Position numbers and translations under genes: made by a program. 36,270 nt of DNA from Solirubrobacterales bacterium (lineage in GTDB: Bacteria; Actinomycetota; Thermoleophilia; Solirubrobacterales; Solirubrobacteraceae). Positions 14,786 to 24,550 of the stretch are shown here, in pieces. The notes beneath the pieces were generated by a model. It had not been told where the DNA came from, did no database searches, and was given only the letters and a program-made list of their open reading frames with translations. The DNA is taken from positions 1-36,270 of the forward strand of contig CANJIV010000013.1 in assembly GCA_947474595.1 (NCBI GenBank). Reading direction: 5' to 3'. How positions within the stretch are numbered: the first letter of the stretch is position 1; every line of letters begins with the position of its first letter.

Positions 14786-16066
14786 ATGGCCAGGCCGACC
14801 GACTCCAACGAACAGCTGCTGTGCAGCTTCTGTGGTAAGTCTCAGCGCCAAGTCAAGAAGCTGATCGCTGGCCCGGGCGTTTATATCTGCGATGAATGTA
14901 TTGATCTTTGTAATGAGATCATTGACGAAGAGCTCGCTGTTGCGCCCACCTTCGACATTGAGAATCTTCCCAAGCCGCGGGAGATCTACGATGTCCTAGG
15001 CGAGTACGTCGTTGGGCAGGAGAGTTCTAAGCGCACCCTTTCAGTCGCGGTCTACAACCACTACAAGCGCGTGCAGATGATGACGGCACAAGAGGGGGAG
15101 GCCGAGCTGCAGAAGTCAAACATCCTTCTCCTGGGGCCGACCGGATGTGGCAAGACCTTGTTAGCTCAAACTCTGGCCAAGATCCTCAACGTTCCTTTTG
15201 CTATCGCTGATGCCACGGCACTAACCGAGGCTGGGTATGTCGGTGAAGACGTCGAGAACATCCTGCTCAAGCTGATTCAGGCAGCCGACTTCGATGTAAA
15301 GAAGGCTGAGACGGGAATCATCTACATCGACGAGGTTGACAAGATCGCCCGCAAGGCCGACGGCCCGTCTATCACTCGTGACGTCTCCGGCGAGGGCGTA
15401 CAGCAGGCACTACTGAAGATCCTCGAGGGAACAGAGGCGTCGGTTCCGCCCCAAGGCGGGCGCAAGCATCCCCATCAGGAGTTCCTCACGATTGACACCA
15501 CCAACATTCTCTTCATCTGTGGTGGCGCTTTCGCTGGACTCGACAAGCTGATCGAGCGCCGCATTGGCCACAAGGGAGTTGGTTTTGGCGCTGCTATTGA
15601 CTCAAAGTTCAACAAGGACACCGGAGAGGTCTTCGAGCACTGCCTACCCGAAGATCTCGTTAACTACGGACTGATCCCTGAGTTCATCGGCCGCCTGCCA
15701 GTTGTATCGGCGATACATCAGCTGGAGAGAGATGACCTAGTACAGATCCTCACCGAACCTCGCAACGCGCTGGTTAAGCAGTTCCAGAGGTTCTTCTCAT
15801 TTGACGGGATCGAGCTTGTCTTTGCCGACGAATCGCTTAATTCGATTGCCGATAAGGCGCTAAAGCGAGGAACCGGTGCGCGTGGTCTGCGCTCGATCAT
15901 CGAAGAGACCCTGTTAGAGGTTCAGTTTGAGCTACCTTCGCGCCGCGATGTTAAAAAGTGCGTAGTGACTAAAGAGACGATCGAAGGTGGCCGTCCGCCC
16001 ACACTCGTCACCGAGGCTGTTTCCGAGCCAGTTGACGACCAAGGATTAGAAGAGCAGTCAGCGTAG
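14786..16066 (+). CDS. clpX: ATP-dependent Clp protease ATP-binding subunit ClpX
   Basis: ClpX is a hexameric AAA+ unfoldase that delivers substrates to ClpP. The 426-residue product has the N-terminal four-cysteine zinc domain (C13, C16, C35, C38). Walker A is GPTGCGKT (117-124), the pore loop is [11 protein letters not shown], and Walker B is [10 protein letters not shown]. The IGF loop that docks onto ClpP is represented by GHKGVGFGA. The sensor region is [12 protein letters not shown]. The C-terminal tail is acidic and variable. It is directly downstream of clpP, and AAAGAG lies eleven bases before the ATG. Confidence 0.96.
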   Translation: MARPTDSNEQLLCSFCGKSQRQVKKLIAGPGVYICDECIDLCNEIIDEELAVAPTFDIENLPKPREIYDVLGEYVVGQESSKRTLSVAVYNHYKRVQMMTAQEGEAELQKSNILLLGPTGCGKTLLAQTLAKILNVPFAIADATALTEAGYVGEDVENILLKLIQAADFDVKKAETGIIYIDEVDKIARKADGPSITRDVSGEGVQQALLKILEGTEASVPPQGGRKHPHQEFLTIDTTNILFICGGAFAGLDKLIERRIGHKGVGFGAAIDSKFNKDTGEVFEHCLPEDLVNYGLIPEFIGRLPVVSAIHQLERDDLVQILTEPRNALVKQFQRFFSFDGIELVFADESLNSIADKALKRGTGARGLRSIIEETLLEVQFELPSRRDVKKCVVTKETIEGGRPPTLVTEAVSEPVDDQGLEEQSA

Positions 16067-16149
16067 TAGCCGCCGTAGGCGTGGCCGGTTGACTTGATAG
16101 TCGAGAGTGGGCGACGCTGTCGCGCTAGGCCAACGTAGACTGGGGAGTT

Positions 16150-18723
16150 ATGGCGGACCTCTCCTCAACAACGCGCTTTGACTCAGGTGAAGTCGAGCCG
16201 CGGATTACTGCGGCGTGGATGGAGTCTGGAATCTTTCACCCCGAGGCTCAAGGGGAGTCGCCAGAGAACTATTCGATAGCGATCCCGCCGCCTAACGTGA
16301 CCGGCGCGCTGCACATGGGCCACGCCCTTAACGGGACGGTCCAAGACGTATTGGCCCGTTGGCATCGGATGCGGGGTAGACCGACAAAGTGGATACTCGG
16401 AACCGATCACGCCGGTATTGCCACCCAGACTCAGGTCGAGAAGCGTTTGCGTAGCGAGGGAAGCAGCCGGGAAGAGCTGGGCCGCGATGCCTTCATAGAA
16501 AAGGTTTGGGAGTGGCGCCAAGAGCACGGCTCTCAGATCGTTAACCAGTTCCAACGGTTGGGTGCCTCCTGTGATTACAGCGACGAGCGGTTCACGCTCG
16601 ACGATGCCTACGCTGGGGCGGTGCAGAAGGTTTTCATAGACCTCCACGCAAAGGGCTTTATCTACCGTGACAACTTCATGGTCAACTGGGATCCCGGTTC
16701 GGGTTCGGCGATCTCTGAACTAGAAGTTGAACAACGTGAGGTTCAAGACACCCTCTACAGCATCTCCTACGACCTCGCCGGGGAGCCGGGGGAGCCAGTC
16801 GAGACGATCACGATCGCTACCGTCCGTCCGGAGACGCTCCTGGGCGATAGTGCGATCGCTGTCAATCCAAGCGATGACCGCTACCGTCACTTGGTCGGGC
16901 GCCAAGCGATTCTGCCACTGACCGGACGCCGCCTGGTGATCATCGCCGACGAGTACGTCAAGGTGGACTTTGGAACAGGCGTGCTTAAGATCACGCCAGC
17001 CCACGATCCCAACGACTTTGAGATCGGTCGAGTCCATGGATTAGACGAGATCTCAGTCATAGGCGAGGACGGTCGCATGACATCTGAGGCAGGAGAGGCC
17101 TTCGCTGGGCTGACTGCCCTAGAGGCCCGAGAGGCCGTGGTTGCGGCCCTCGACCGAGAGGGGCGGATCGTCTCGCGCGACCCATACGTACACGAGGTGC
17201 CGTTTTCTCATCGCTCGGGAGAGCGCATCGAGCCACTTATTTCACTGCAGTGGTTCATGCGGATGGACGAGCTCGCCAAACCCGCGATGGAAGTAGTCAG
17301 GGATGGCAAGATTAGGTTCACACCTGAGCGGTGGGGCCGTGTCTATCTTGACTGGCTGGAGAACATCCGGCCATGGTGTATCTCAAGGCAGCTTTGGTGG
17401 GGCCATCAGCTTCCGGTTTGGTACCGCGAGGGGGAGACTTATGTCGGAATGGTTGAGCCCGAGGGGGAGGGCTGGGAGCGTGACCCCGACGTCCTAGACA
17501 CGTGGTTCTCGTCAGCGCTGTGGCCGTTTGCGACCTTGGGCTGGCCTCAGGAGACGGCGGAGATGAAGGCCTTCTACCCCACAAATGCGCTTTCGACAGC
17601 GCGAGACATCATCTTCTTGTGGGTTGCTCGGATGGTAATGATGGGCCTTGAGTTCACAGGCAAAATTCCCTTCCAAGACGTCTATATCCACTCCGTCATT
17701 CAAGCTCCGGACGGGCGTCGCATGAGCAAATCTCTAGGTACAGGTATCGACCCCTTAGATGAGATTGATCGCCATGGAGCCGACGCGGTTCGGTTCGGGC
17801 TTATGGCAATGTCGTCGACCCAAGATGTGCGCTACTCGGTCGAGAAGGTAAATCAAGGCCAGCAGTTAGCCAACAAACTCTTTAATGCCTCACGGTTTAT
17901 CTTGCTCGGGGTCCAGCAAGGAGTGACCCCTGAGGCTCGACCGCAGAGCGTCGAGGACCGCTGGATCCTGTCGCGCCTAGAGCAGGCAGGTAACCGGATT
18001 GACGAGCAGATCGCTAACTATGACTTTGCTCACGCCGCTCTGACGCTCTACGAGTTCGTATACAGCGATCTCTGTGATTGGTATCTCGAGCTGGTGAAGC
18101 CTCGGATCTACGACCTCGATAGCGATCGCGCCGACCTTAGCGCAACGCTGCTCTACCTCCTTGCCGAAACGTTGACGCTGGCTCATCCGTTGATTCCATT
18201 CGTCACCGAGGAGCTGTGGGGTCACCTTCCTGGAGGCCAAGGGATGCTCGCCGCCCACCAGGCCTCGCCAGCCAAGCCAGATCGCATCGATCAAGGAGCC
18301 GAGGCCGAGATCGCGCGCGTGATCGGCGCCGTGCAGGCGCTTCGCGGGTGGCGCGACAGCGTCGGGGTCCCGGTAGGCGAAGTGGTTGCCGCGCAGTTTG
18401 ATGGCAAGGATTACGGGGAGTTGACTTCACAGGTGGCCAGGCTGGCTAGGCTTAATCTCGATCCGACCCCGGAGGAGGCACCAGAGCCCGTAGCAAGTGT
18501 TGGCATTCCAGATGGGGTCGTCCACATTCTCGCTGCTGGTGCGTTTGACCCAGGGGTCGTAGAGCGCAAGCGTGAGGCCCAGCGCACCAAGATTGAGGGC
18601 GAGATCACGCGTAGTCAGGCAAAGCTTGCAAATAAGGGTTTTGTGGCAAAGGCGCCAGCTGCAGTAGTGGAGGCTGAACAAGCCAAGCTCGACGCGCTGA
18701 GGGCTGATCTGGAGACGCTGTGA
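16150..18723 (+). CDS. valS: valyl-tRNA synthetase
   Basis: A class Ia synthetase of 857 residues that charges tRNA-Val. HMGH (55-58, within PPPNVTGALHMGHAL) is the HIGH motif and RMSKS (524-528) the KMSKS motif. The editing domain sits between, around TVRPETLLGDSAIAV and GTGVLKITPAHDPNDFE. The C-terminal coiled coil (VERKREAQRTKIEGEITRSQ onward) is the tRNA-binding arm. TAGACT at 16136-16141 lies eight bases before the ATG, suggesting a near-leaderless transcript, although GGGGAG also lies in that gap. No T-box-like leader is present. Its stop overlaps the folC start. Confidence 0.96.
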   Translation: MADLSSTTRFDSGEVEPRITAAWMESGIFHPEAQGESPENYSIAIPPPNVTGALHMGHALNGTVQDVLARWHRMRGRPTKWILGTDHAGIATQTQVEKRLRSEGSSREELGRDAFIEKVWEWRQEHGSQIVNQFQRLGASCDYSDERFTLDDAYAGAVQKVFIDLHAKGFIYRDNFMVNWDPGSGSAISELEVEQREVQDTLYSISYDLAGEPGEPVETITIATVRPETLLGDSAIAVNPSDDRYRHLVGRQAILPLTGRRLVIIADEYVKVDFGTGVLKITPAHDPNDFEIGRVHGLDEISVIGEDGRMTSEAGEAFAGLTALEAREAVVAALDREGRIVSRDPYVHEVPFSHRSGERIEPLISLQWFMRMDELAKPAMEVVRDGKIRFTPERWGRVYLDWLENIRPWCISRQLWWGHQLPVWYREGETYVGMVEPEGEGWERDPDVLDTWFSSALWPFATLGWPQETAEMKAFYPTNALSTARDIIFLWVARMVMMGLEFTGKIPFQDVYIHSVIQAPDGRRMSKSLGTGIDPLDEIDRHGADAVRFGLMAMSSTQDVRYSVEKVNQGQQLANKLFNASRFILLGVQQGVTPEARPQSVEDRWILSRLEQAGNRIDEQIANYDFAHAALTLYEFVYSDLCDWYLELVKPRIYDLDSDRADLSATLLYLLAETLTLAHPLIPFVTEELWGHLPGGQGMLAAHQASPAKPDRIDQGAEAEIARVIGAVQALRGWRDSVGVPVGEVVAAQFDGKDYGELTSQVARLARLNLDPTPEEAPEPVASVGIPDGVVHILAAGAFDPGVVERKREAQRTKIEGEITRSQAKLANKGFVAKAPAAVVEAEQAKLDALRADLETL

Positions 18724-19970
18724 GCCAGCAGCAGTGGAGCTGGGACAAGGCCGAGGAGTACCTACTCTCGCGAGAGCTCTTCGGGATGAGTTTCGATCTC
18801 AATCGCATGAAGGCGGTAGCCGAAGCACTCGGCAGGCCCCAAGATCAGTTCGACACAATCCATCTGGTTGGTACCAATGGCAAGTCGTCGACAACACGAA
18901 TGGCAGCTGCCATCCTCGAAGCTCACGGGGTCGCGAGCGGCCTGTACTGCTCACCCCATCTGACGACCTTCGCCGAGCGCATTTCGATCGCTGGCACTGT
19001 GATCGAGCCGGCCGCCTTCGGAGCGGCTGTGATGCGCGCAGCGCAGGCAGCCCAGATCGCAGATCTCAAAACCAGCAGTGGACCGATTACGCAGTTCGAG
19101 GCGCTAACTGTGGCCGCTTACGATGAGTTCAGTCTGCGCGGGGTGGAGGTGGCTGTTGTAGAAGCTGGCCTTGGTGGGAGGCTCGACGCAACCAATATCT
19201 TGGGCCCTGGGATTGTCGGGCTCACGAGCATAGGCCTAGAACACACCGCTCTACTGGGAACATCAATAGCCCAGATTGCATCTGAGAAGCTAGCCGTAGT
19301 AAAAGACGGTGGAACCTTAGTCGTGCGCCAAGACCTCGATCCTGACGTGATGGCCGAAGCCCAAAGGGTCGTCTGCGAGCGTGACGCAACGATCGTTGTG
19401 GTGGATGATCTTTGGCAGGGGCAACTAGCTGCTACCGGGGCTTATCAGCGCGGCAATTTCACTCTCGCAGTCGCCTGCTGCGAGGCGTACTTAGGAGAGC
19501 TGGATTCGCAGCTGGTTGCTGAAGTCGCATCTAAAGTGACAATCCCAGGCCGTTTTGAGATCTTTGGACACGCGCCTTTGCGGGTCCTTGACGGGGCCCA
19601 CAATCCGGCGGCCATCGAAGTGACACTAGGGTCCTTTGACGGAGATATAGAGATCGTCGCTGTAGTCTCGCTGCTGGAAGACAAAGATGCTTTAGCAATG
19701 CTGGAGCTCCTACTCAATCGCTGCTCGACGGTGATCCTGACCTCAAACTCAAACCCACGCGCAGTTGACGCAGCGAGCTTGGGAGAGCTGGCGGCTCAGG
19801 TGGGAGCCGGCTTATCTGCCGTGATCGTGGAGTCTGATCCGATTAAGGCTCTAGAATCAGCGACAGTACTGGCCGGGCCTGAGCGTGCAGTGCTGGTAAC
19901 CGGCTCGCTATCGCTCGTGGCAGACCTATCAGCGCAACCACTCCAACCCCGCAGGATCTCTAAATTTTGA
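18720..19970 (+). CDS. folC: bifunctional folylpolyglutamate / dihydrofolate synthase
   Basis: FolC attaches glutamate to folates and, in many bacteria, to dihydropteroate. The GTG at 18720 overlaps the valS stop (GTGA), showing translational coupling. The 416-residue protein has the Mur-ligase-like P-loop LVGTNGKSSTTR (from residue 49). It also has the folate-site motif YCSPHLTTFAERI, VVEAGLGGRLDATN and a C-terminal ligase domain with VLDGAHNPAA. Whether it has both activities cannot be decided here. A small membrane ORF overlaps its end. Confidence 0.94.
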   Translation: MSQQQWSWDKAEEYLLSRELFGMSFDLNRMKAVAEALGRPQDQFDTIHLVGTNGKSSTTRMAAAILEAHGVASGLYCSPHLTTFAERISIAGTVIEPAAFGAAVMRAAQAAQIADLKTSSGPITQFEALTVAAYDEFSLRGVEVAVVEAGLGGRLDATNILGPGIVGLTSIGLEHTALLGTSIAQIASEKLAVVKDGGTLVVRQDLDPDVMAEAQRVVCERDATIVVVDDLWQGQLAATGAYQRGNFTLAVACCEAYLGELDSQLVAEVASKVTIPGRFEIFGHAPLRVLDGAHNPAAIEVTLGSFDGDIEIVAVVSLLEDKDALAMLELLLNRCSTVILTSNSNPRAVDAASLGELAAQVGAGLSAVIVESDPIKALESATVLAGPERAVLVTGSLSLVADLSAQPLQPRRISKF

Positions 19971-20083
19971 ACGACAACGGGCCACACTTTCTTTCGATGA
20001 TCGGGCTCGTCGCCTTGGTGGTGGCGTTGGTTATCTTGATCTTCTTCGGAATTGGCTATCTGTTTGGTCGCCAGTTCTTATGA
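19967..20083 (+). CDS. 38-residue membrane peptide coupled to folC
   Basis: A TTG at 19967 overlaps the folC stop (TTGA) and opens a 38-residue frame ending at TGA 20081-20083. The peptide starts MNDNGPHFLSMIGLVALVV, continues with a strongly hydrophobic stretch, and ends GYLFGRQFL. That gives one membrane span with a short basic C-terminal end. Four-base overlaps join many real neighbours in this window, which supports translation by coupling. Downstream lies another membrane protein (20199). I do not know a function. Confidence 0.55.
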   Translation: MNDNGPHFLSMIGLVALVVALVILIFFGIGYLFGRQFL

Positions 20084-20198
20084 GATATCGGGGCAGGAAT
20101 CGCACTGCGAGTAGCGAAATCCAGAGCCACCAGACGAGCGTCATAGGTCGCGCCGCGACTCCGCTCAAACCACACGAGAGATACACTTCCTTCTACTA

Positions 20199-20780
20199 AT
20201 GACCGTGTTCAGCGTCTTTGGAATTCAGAACAGCGGCATCAGTCTTGCCGTTGATTTAGTGATCCTCTTTATTGTCGTCTTGTGGCTGGCTCTCATCTAC
20301 TGGACCTATGCCGATGCAAGGCGTCGGATCGGCGATCCTGTACTCGTGGGGTGTAGCACCGCTGCCTCGCTTTTTCCATTTCTGGGCACGATCGTCTACA
20401 TGATCGTCCGCCCGCCTGAATACCTCGACGACGTCCGCGAGCGCGAGCTTGAGATGCAAGCGGCGGAGGCGCGCCTTCATGCTGCTGGCTACTACCTATG
20501 CCCCCACTGCGACCACTCGATTGAGCGCGACTATCTGCGCTGCCCGACCTGCATGCGTCAGCTCAAACAGCCATGTCTGACCTGTCAGCGCCCGATCGAC
20601 CCTACTTGGAACCTCTGCCCCTACTGCGAGGCGGAAGTCGGCGTGGAGCCAGCTTCCCGCCCACGGCGACGGCGACGCACCACCGCGGAGCAGGACGCAC
20701 TGTCGGCCGAGGAGAGCGCCGCCTCGGGCGCCCCAGTCCCGCGTCGTCGCGTCTCTGAAGCGCCTCCGCAAACATCTTGA
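20199..20780 (+). CDS. membrane-anchored double zinc-ribbon protein
   Basis: The 193-residue protein has two membrane helices near the N-terminus (SLAVDLVILFIVVLWLALIYW and a weaker one around 45-67). A short charged helix follows, then four CxxC pairs (CPHC, CPTC, CLTC, CPYC, roughly 101-145) that form a double zinc ribbon. The C-terminal tail is Arg/Ala/Ser-rich and disordered. Such proteins are often conserved but uncharacterised; protein-protein contact at the membrane is a guess. TACACT at 20182-20187, 11 bases before the ATG, may be its -10 box, since no ribosome-binding site is seen. Confidence 0.8.
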   Translation: MTVFSVFGIQNSGISLAVDLVILFIVVLWLALIYWTYADARRRIGDPVLVGCSTAASLFPFLGTIVYMIVRPPEYLDDVRERELEMQAAEARLHAAGYYLCPHCDHSIERDYLRCPTCMRQLKQPCLTCQRPIDPTWNLCPYCEAEVGVEPASRPRRRRRTTAEQDALSAEESAASGAPVPRRRVSEAPPQTS

Positions 20781-20831
20781 CGCGGTCGTATATGTCTTCT
20801 GCAATCTTCCAACTGAAGGAGTAGTAAATAC

Positions 20832-21242
20832 ATGGACAGGACCCTAATCCTGGTGAAGCCCGACGCCTTTGCCCGAGGCCTCAGTGGCGAGATAATCGCC
20901 CGTTTTGAGCGCAAAGGTCTGCGGATCGTGGCGCTCAAGCACATGACGGTAAGCAAGGACCTCGCCCAACAGCACTACGCCGAACACTCCGAGCGCCCGT
21001 TCTTCGGTGAGCTCGTAGCGTTCATTACCTCTGGTCCGATCGTAGCGATGGTGCTTGAAGGCCATGAGGCGGTCCTAGCCGCTCGCCAGGTGATTGGCTC
21101 AACCAACCCACTTGAAGCAGCGACCGGCTCGATACGCGGTGATTTCGCACTGGAGATTGGCCAGAATATGGTTCACGGCTCGGATTCCAACGAATCAGGC
21201 GTGCGAGAAGCCTTGCTGTTTTTTGGCGCTTTGGAGCAGTGA
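20832..21242 (+). CDS. ndk: nucleoside diphosphate kinase
   Basis: Ndk moves the terminal phosphate from ATP to other nucleoside diphosphates through a phosphohistidine. The 136-residue product begins with the typical [17 protein letters not shown]. The active-site H115 sits in NMVHGSDS, with GSIRGDFA and the ERPFF motif before it. GAAGGAG lies about a dozen bases upstream of the ATG. The stop overlaps the GTG of maf, another nucleotide-handling gene. Confidence 0.96.
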   Translation: MDRTLILVKPDAFARGLSGEIIARFERKGLRIVALKHMTVSKDLAQQHYAEHSERPFFGELVAFITSGPIVAMVLEGHEAVLAARQVIGSTNPLEAATGSIRGDFALEIGQNMVHGSDSNESGVREALLFFGALEQ

Positions 21243-21817
21243 GGTCAAAGCAGGACCAAGGTAGTTTCCTGACCCTGGCCTCTCGTTCGCCCCAGCGGCG
21301 AGCCATCCTTGAACAGCTCGGGGTTGGTTTCACAGTGGTACCGGCAGAGATCACAGAGATCAACCAAGGCGAGCCGGGGGAGATCGCGCTGCTTAATGCC
21401 ACGGTTAAGGCTGGCGCGGTGAGCGGCAGCTGTGTCGTGGGTGCCGACACGGTCGTGGCGCTCGGTGAGGTAATTCTGCCTAAACCAAACGATCTAGCCG
21501 AGGCTCGACTTTGGCTAGAGTCGCTTTCGGGGGTGACTCACGAAGTCTTCGGTGGCTTGTGTGTCAACGATCGGGGCCAAGAGCGAGGATTGCTGGCGCG
21601 CACGTTGGTGACCTTTCGTACCCTCAGCAAAGACGATATCGAGTGGTACCTAGCTTCTGGTGAGTGGAGGGATAGGGCAGGGGGGTACGCAATTCAAGGT
21701 CGTGGCGCCGCCCTTGTGCAAGCGATAGAAGGCGAATATCTCAATGTGGTGGGGATCTCGGTGGTTAATCTGTTGACACTCATTCCTGACCTCCTGCAGC
21801 GTTTTTCTAACCACTGA
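21239..21817 (+). CDS. maf: Maf-family nucleotide pyrophosphatase
   Basis: Maf proteins hydrolyse dTTP/UTP or modified nucleotides and influence septum formation in some bacteria. The 192-residue product has [16 protein letters not shown] (the family usually has LAS-x-SPRR), [18 protein letters not shown] and the [10 protein letters not shown] motif, then [24 protein letters not shown]. The GTG start overlaps the ndk stop (GTGA). It stands immediately upstream of the mre genes; in E. coli the Maf homologue YhdE likewise sits next to mreBCD. Confidence 0.93.
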   Translation: MRSKQDQGSFLTLASRSPQRRAILEQLGVGFTVVPAEITEINQGEPGEIALLNATVKAGAVSGSCVVGADTVVALGEVILPKPNDLAEARLWLESLSGVTHEVFGGLCVNDRGQERGLLARTLVTFRTLSKDDIEWYLASGEWRDRAGGYAIQGRGAALVQAIEGEYLNVVGISVVNLLTLIPDLLQRFSNH

Positions 21818-21880
21818 AAATGCAGGGTTTTTATCGGTGCAAGGCTGCTGTCGCCCTGCTGTGGACGTCCGGGCATCCGC

Positions 21881-21928
21881 TACACTGGGTCCTATCGCTG
21901 GGAGATCTACGGGCCTATTTTGGGCCCG
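21881..21928 (+). promoter_or_regulatory. putative mreB promoter and leader hairpin
   Basis: TACACT at 21881-21886 fits an actinobacterial -10 box; no clear -35 is seen. Within the leader, CGGGCC-TATTTTG-GGCCCG (21910-21928) forms a six-pair hairpin 32 bases before the mreB ATG. It could be a control point for the shape operon or the end of the ndk-maf transcript. Confidence 0.4.
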
Positions 21929-21960
21929 ACACAACTCTCCCCGCGAACACTTACTGATCG

Positions 21961-23010
21961 ATGGGCATGTTTAGCTCCCTTACAGGCTTTGGTGGCCGCG
22001 ATATGGCGGTAGATCTCGGCACGGCCAATACGCTCGTTTACGTACGGGGTCGCGGGATCGTGCTGTCGGAGCCATCGGTGGTCGCAATCGACTCACGCAC
22101 TGGTGAAGTTCACGCCGTCGGGGTCGAAGCTAAGCGGATGCTCGGACGTACGCCAGGGACGATTACTGCGATTCGGCCGCTTAAAGATGGGGTTATCGCC
22201 GACTTTGATGTGACAGAGCAGATGCTGCGTCACTTCATCCAGAAGGTCCACCAGAACCGCTGGGCTCATCCACGTGTTGTGGTTTGTGTCCCGTCAGGAG
22301 TGACGGGTGTGGAGAAAAGGGCCGTGGAAGAGGCCTGTCTCTCGGCAGGCGCGCGGCAGGCATACCTGATTGAGGAGCCGATGGCAGCAGCGATCGGTGC
22401 CGGCCTGCCTGTTGGCGAGCCGACCGGGAGCATGATCGTTGACATCGGCGGCGGCACCTCTGAGGTGGCGGTCATCTCGCTCGGCGGGATCGTTGTTTCA
22501 CAGTCGATCCGTGTCGGTGGAGACGAACTCGACGAGGCGATCGTCAACTACGCCAAGCGCGAGTACAAGCTGCTGATCGGGCAGCAGACCGCAGAAGAGG
22601 TCAAGCTAGAGATCGGGTCTGCTTATCCACTAATCGAAGAGCTTCAGGCAGAAATTCGCGGCAGGGACATGGTTTCAGGGCTCCCAAAGACCGTTGTGCT
22701 CACGAGTGAAGAGATTCGCGGGGCCCTTGAGGAGCCGCTAGTTCAGATCATCGACGCGATCAAAGAGACTTTGGACCGGACCCCTCCGGAGCTGTCATCC
22801 GACATCATGGATCGTGGAATTATGTTGGCGGGCGGTGGATCCCTACTTCAGAGGCTTGATGAGCGTCTGAGGGAGGAGACCCAAATGCCAACCCACTTGG
22901 CCGAGTCACCACTGACCTGCGTGGCAGTTGGCAGCGGTCGCTCATTGGAGGAGTTCGAGGTTATACACCGCAGCAGCAAGAATTCGAAAGGCCGTCGCCG
23001 TCGCTACTAG
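21961..23010 (+). CDS. mreB: rod shape-determining actin homologue MreB
   Basis: MreB forms membrane-bound filaments that guide lateral wall synthesis. The 349-residue protein has the actin-fold phosphate loops [13 protein letters not shown] and [15 protein letters not shown], the connecting [15 protein letters not shown] and the adenosine motif [16 protein letters not shown]. An Arg-rich tail (GRRRRY) follows. I use ATG 21961; the Met two codons later is also possible, and no strong ribosome-binding site is present. It heads the mreB-mreC-mreD-mrdA-rodA set, implying a rod-shaped cell. Confidence 0.96.
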   Translation: MGMFSSLTGFGGRDMAVDLGTANTLVYVRGRGIVLSEPSVVAIDSRTGEVHAVGVEAKRMLGRTPGTITAIRPLKDGVIADFDVTEQMLRHFIQKVHQNRWAHPRVVVCVPSGVTGVEKRAVEEACLSAGARQAYLIEEPMAAAIGAGLPVGEPTGSMIVDIGGGTSEVAVISLGGIVVSQSIRVGGDELDEAIVNYAKREYKLLIGQQTAEEVKLEIGSAYPLIEELQAEIRGRDMVSGLPKTVVLTSEEIRGALEEPLVQIIDAIKETLDRTPPELSSDIMDRGIMLAGGGSLLQRLDERLREETQMPTHLAESPLTCVAVGSGRSLEEFEVIHRSSKNSKGRRRRY

Positions 23011-23058
23011 TTCAGCGCGCGATGCATCTAGGACAAACAAGTTGAGGAAGCACCTTCC

Positions 23059-23973
23059 GTGTATAAACAGACAGTCCGTAGGCGTCGGGCAGTGTTGGCT
23101 GTACTTATCGCTCTCTGCCTGATTCTTCTAACTGCATATTTCGGCGAATCATCAGGCGGCGTCCTGCACTCCGTTCAGCGCGGTGCGTTGTCGGTGTTGG
23201 CTCCCATTCAAGAGGGCGCGAGCCGCGCCGTTAAGCCAGCCCGTGATCTAGTCGGTTGGGTGGGGGACGCGTTTGGCGCCAAGGGCGAGCGCGATTCACT
23301 TCGCAAGGAGAACGTAGTCCTGCGTCGCCAGGTAGCAGCACTGGACAACGCCGACCGGCAGAATCGCCAGCTGGCAGGCTTGTTGGCGATCGATAAAGCC
23401 GCCGAAATCGCTGATTTAGCCCCAGTCACCGCGCGGGTTATTGGTCGCTCGCCAACGATCTGGTATTCGACACTGAACATCGACAAGGGGTCGAGCGCTG
23501 GAATCGCTGTCAACCAAGCCGTTGTTAGCGCAGATGGTTTGGTCGGCAGGGTAAGCGCCGTCACGTCAGGGGCGTCACAGGTGACGCTACTAACCGACCA
23601 GTCCAGCGGCGTCTCGGCGAAGGTAATTGCGCGCCCAGACCGCCTAGCCCAAGATCGGATCGGCTCCTTGGGCCTTGTCAAACCGTCTATTGGTAAGCCG
23701 AGTGACCTCGTTGTGGACTTCTTGCCGCGCGGGATTAAGGTTGTCCTTGGCGATCGCGTAGTGACTGCCGGGACGCAGTCAGACGCGTTGGAGTCTCTGT
23801 TTCCACCCGGGATACCGATCGGGCTTGTCTCCGCCGTTGATGCAACCGAACTGGACCTCTACCAACGCGTCCACCTACGGCCGTTCGCAACGCTGCGCCA
23901 ACTTGATTTTGTACAAGTCCTAACGGGCGGACCCAAAACCGCTCCAGGCAAACGGGCGCAGGTGGGGCCATGA
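23059..23973 (+). CDS. mreC: cell shape-determining protein MreC
   Basis: MreC is a bitopic periplasmic-side scaffold that activates the PBP2-RodA synthase. From a GTG at 23059 the 304-residue product has a short basic cytoplasmic end and one membrane helix (AVLAVLIALCLILLTAYF). A coiled coil follows (about 70-105, ERDSLRKENVVLRRQVAAL), then two beta domains with the usual GRVSAVTSGASQVTLLTD and GDRVVTAG. Its end overlaps mreD by four bases (ATGA). Confidence 0.94.
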   Translation: MYKQTVRRRRAVLAVLIALCLILLTAYFGESSGGVLHSVQRGALSVLAPIQEGASRAVKPARDLVGWVGDAFGAKGERDSLRKENVVLRRQVAALDNADRQNRQLAGLLAIDKAAEIADLAPVTARVIGRSPTIWYSTLNIDKGSSAGIAVNQAVVSADGLVGRVSAVTSGASQVTLLTDQSSGVSAKVIARPDRLAQDRIGSLGLVKPSIGKPSDLVVDFLPRGIKVVLGDRVVTAGTQSDALESLFPPGIPIGLVSAVDATELDLYQRVHLRPFATLRQLDFVQVLTGGPKTAPGKRAQVGP

Positions 23974-24536
23974 AGCTTCCCGCGATGCTTCTCGTGCGCT
24001 TAGGTCTGTTGGCGCTCCTGTCGGTCATCATCGAGACGGCTGCGATTTCGGAGATATCGGTCTTTGGTACCAGCGCGGACATTACGCCACTGGTTGTGGT
24101 CGCCGTAGCGCTGCTTCTCGGTGCCGTCCCAGGCGCTCTGATGGGATTCGTGATGGGCCTGCTGGTAGACACGATGCTCTTGCAGACGATGGGGGTAAGC
24201 GCGCTCGTGCTGACGGCTATCGGCTATACGGTCGGGCGCTATCGTGAGGTAAGAGATCCCGCCAACACACTAACGCCAGTCGTTATTGGGGTAATCGCCA
24301 CAGCAGCCTCGACGCTCGGCTTCGGGCTGGTTGAATTCCTGCTCGGAGTCGACGTCCCTTTCAATCTGCTCTTAGTGCGCGACGTTTTCATCATGATGGT
24401 TGTTAACGGGGTTCTGGCGCTACCGGTTTTCATCATCGTGCGCTGGGTCCTAGCCCCTTACCTTCCCGATGACCCACGCAGACGACGCAGACGGGCTTAC
24501 ACGACTGGCGGACTTAGTCCGCTCTCGCGCTCATGA
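23970..24536 (+). CDS. mreD: rod shape-determining membrane protein MreD
   Basis: The 188-residue product is almost entirely hydrophobic, with about five membrane spans, and ends in a basic tail (DDPRRRRRRAYTT). MreD proteins are poorly conserved, so identity rests on the fold-like hydrophobicity, the motif GxxxGFVMGLLVDTMLLQTMG, and the position between mreC (ATGA overlap) and mrdA. It joins the elongasome with MreC. Confidence 0.88.
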   Translation: MKLPAMLLVRLGLLALLSVIIETAAISEISVFGTSADITPLVVVAVALLLGAVPGALMGFVMGLLVDTMLLQTMGVSALVLTAIGYTVGRYREVRDPANTLTPVVIGVIATAASTLGFGLVEFLLGVDVPFNLLLVRDVFIMMVVNGVLALPVFIIVRWVLAPYLPDDPRRRRRRAYTTGGLSPLSRS

Positions 24537-24550
24537 AGTGCGGATAGAGA

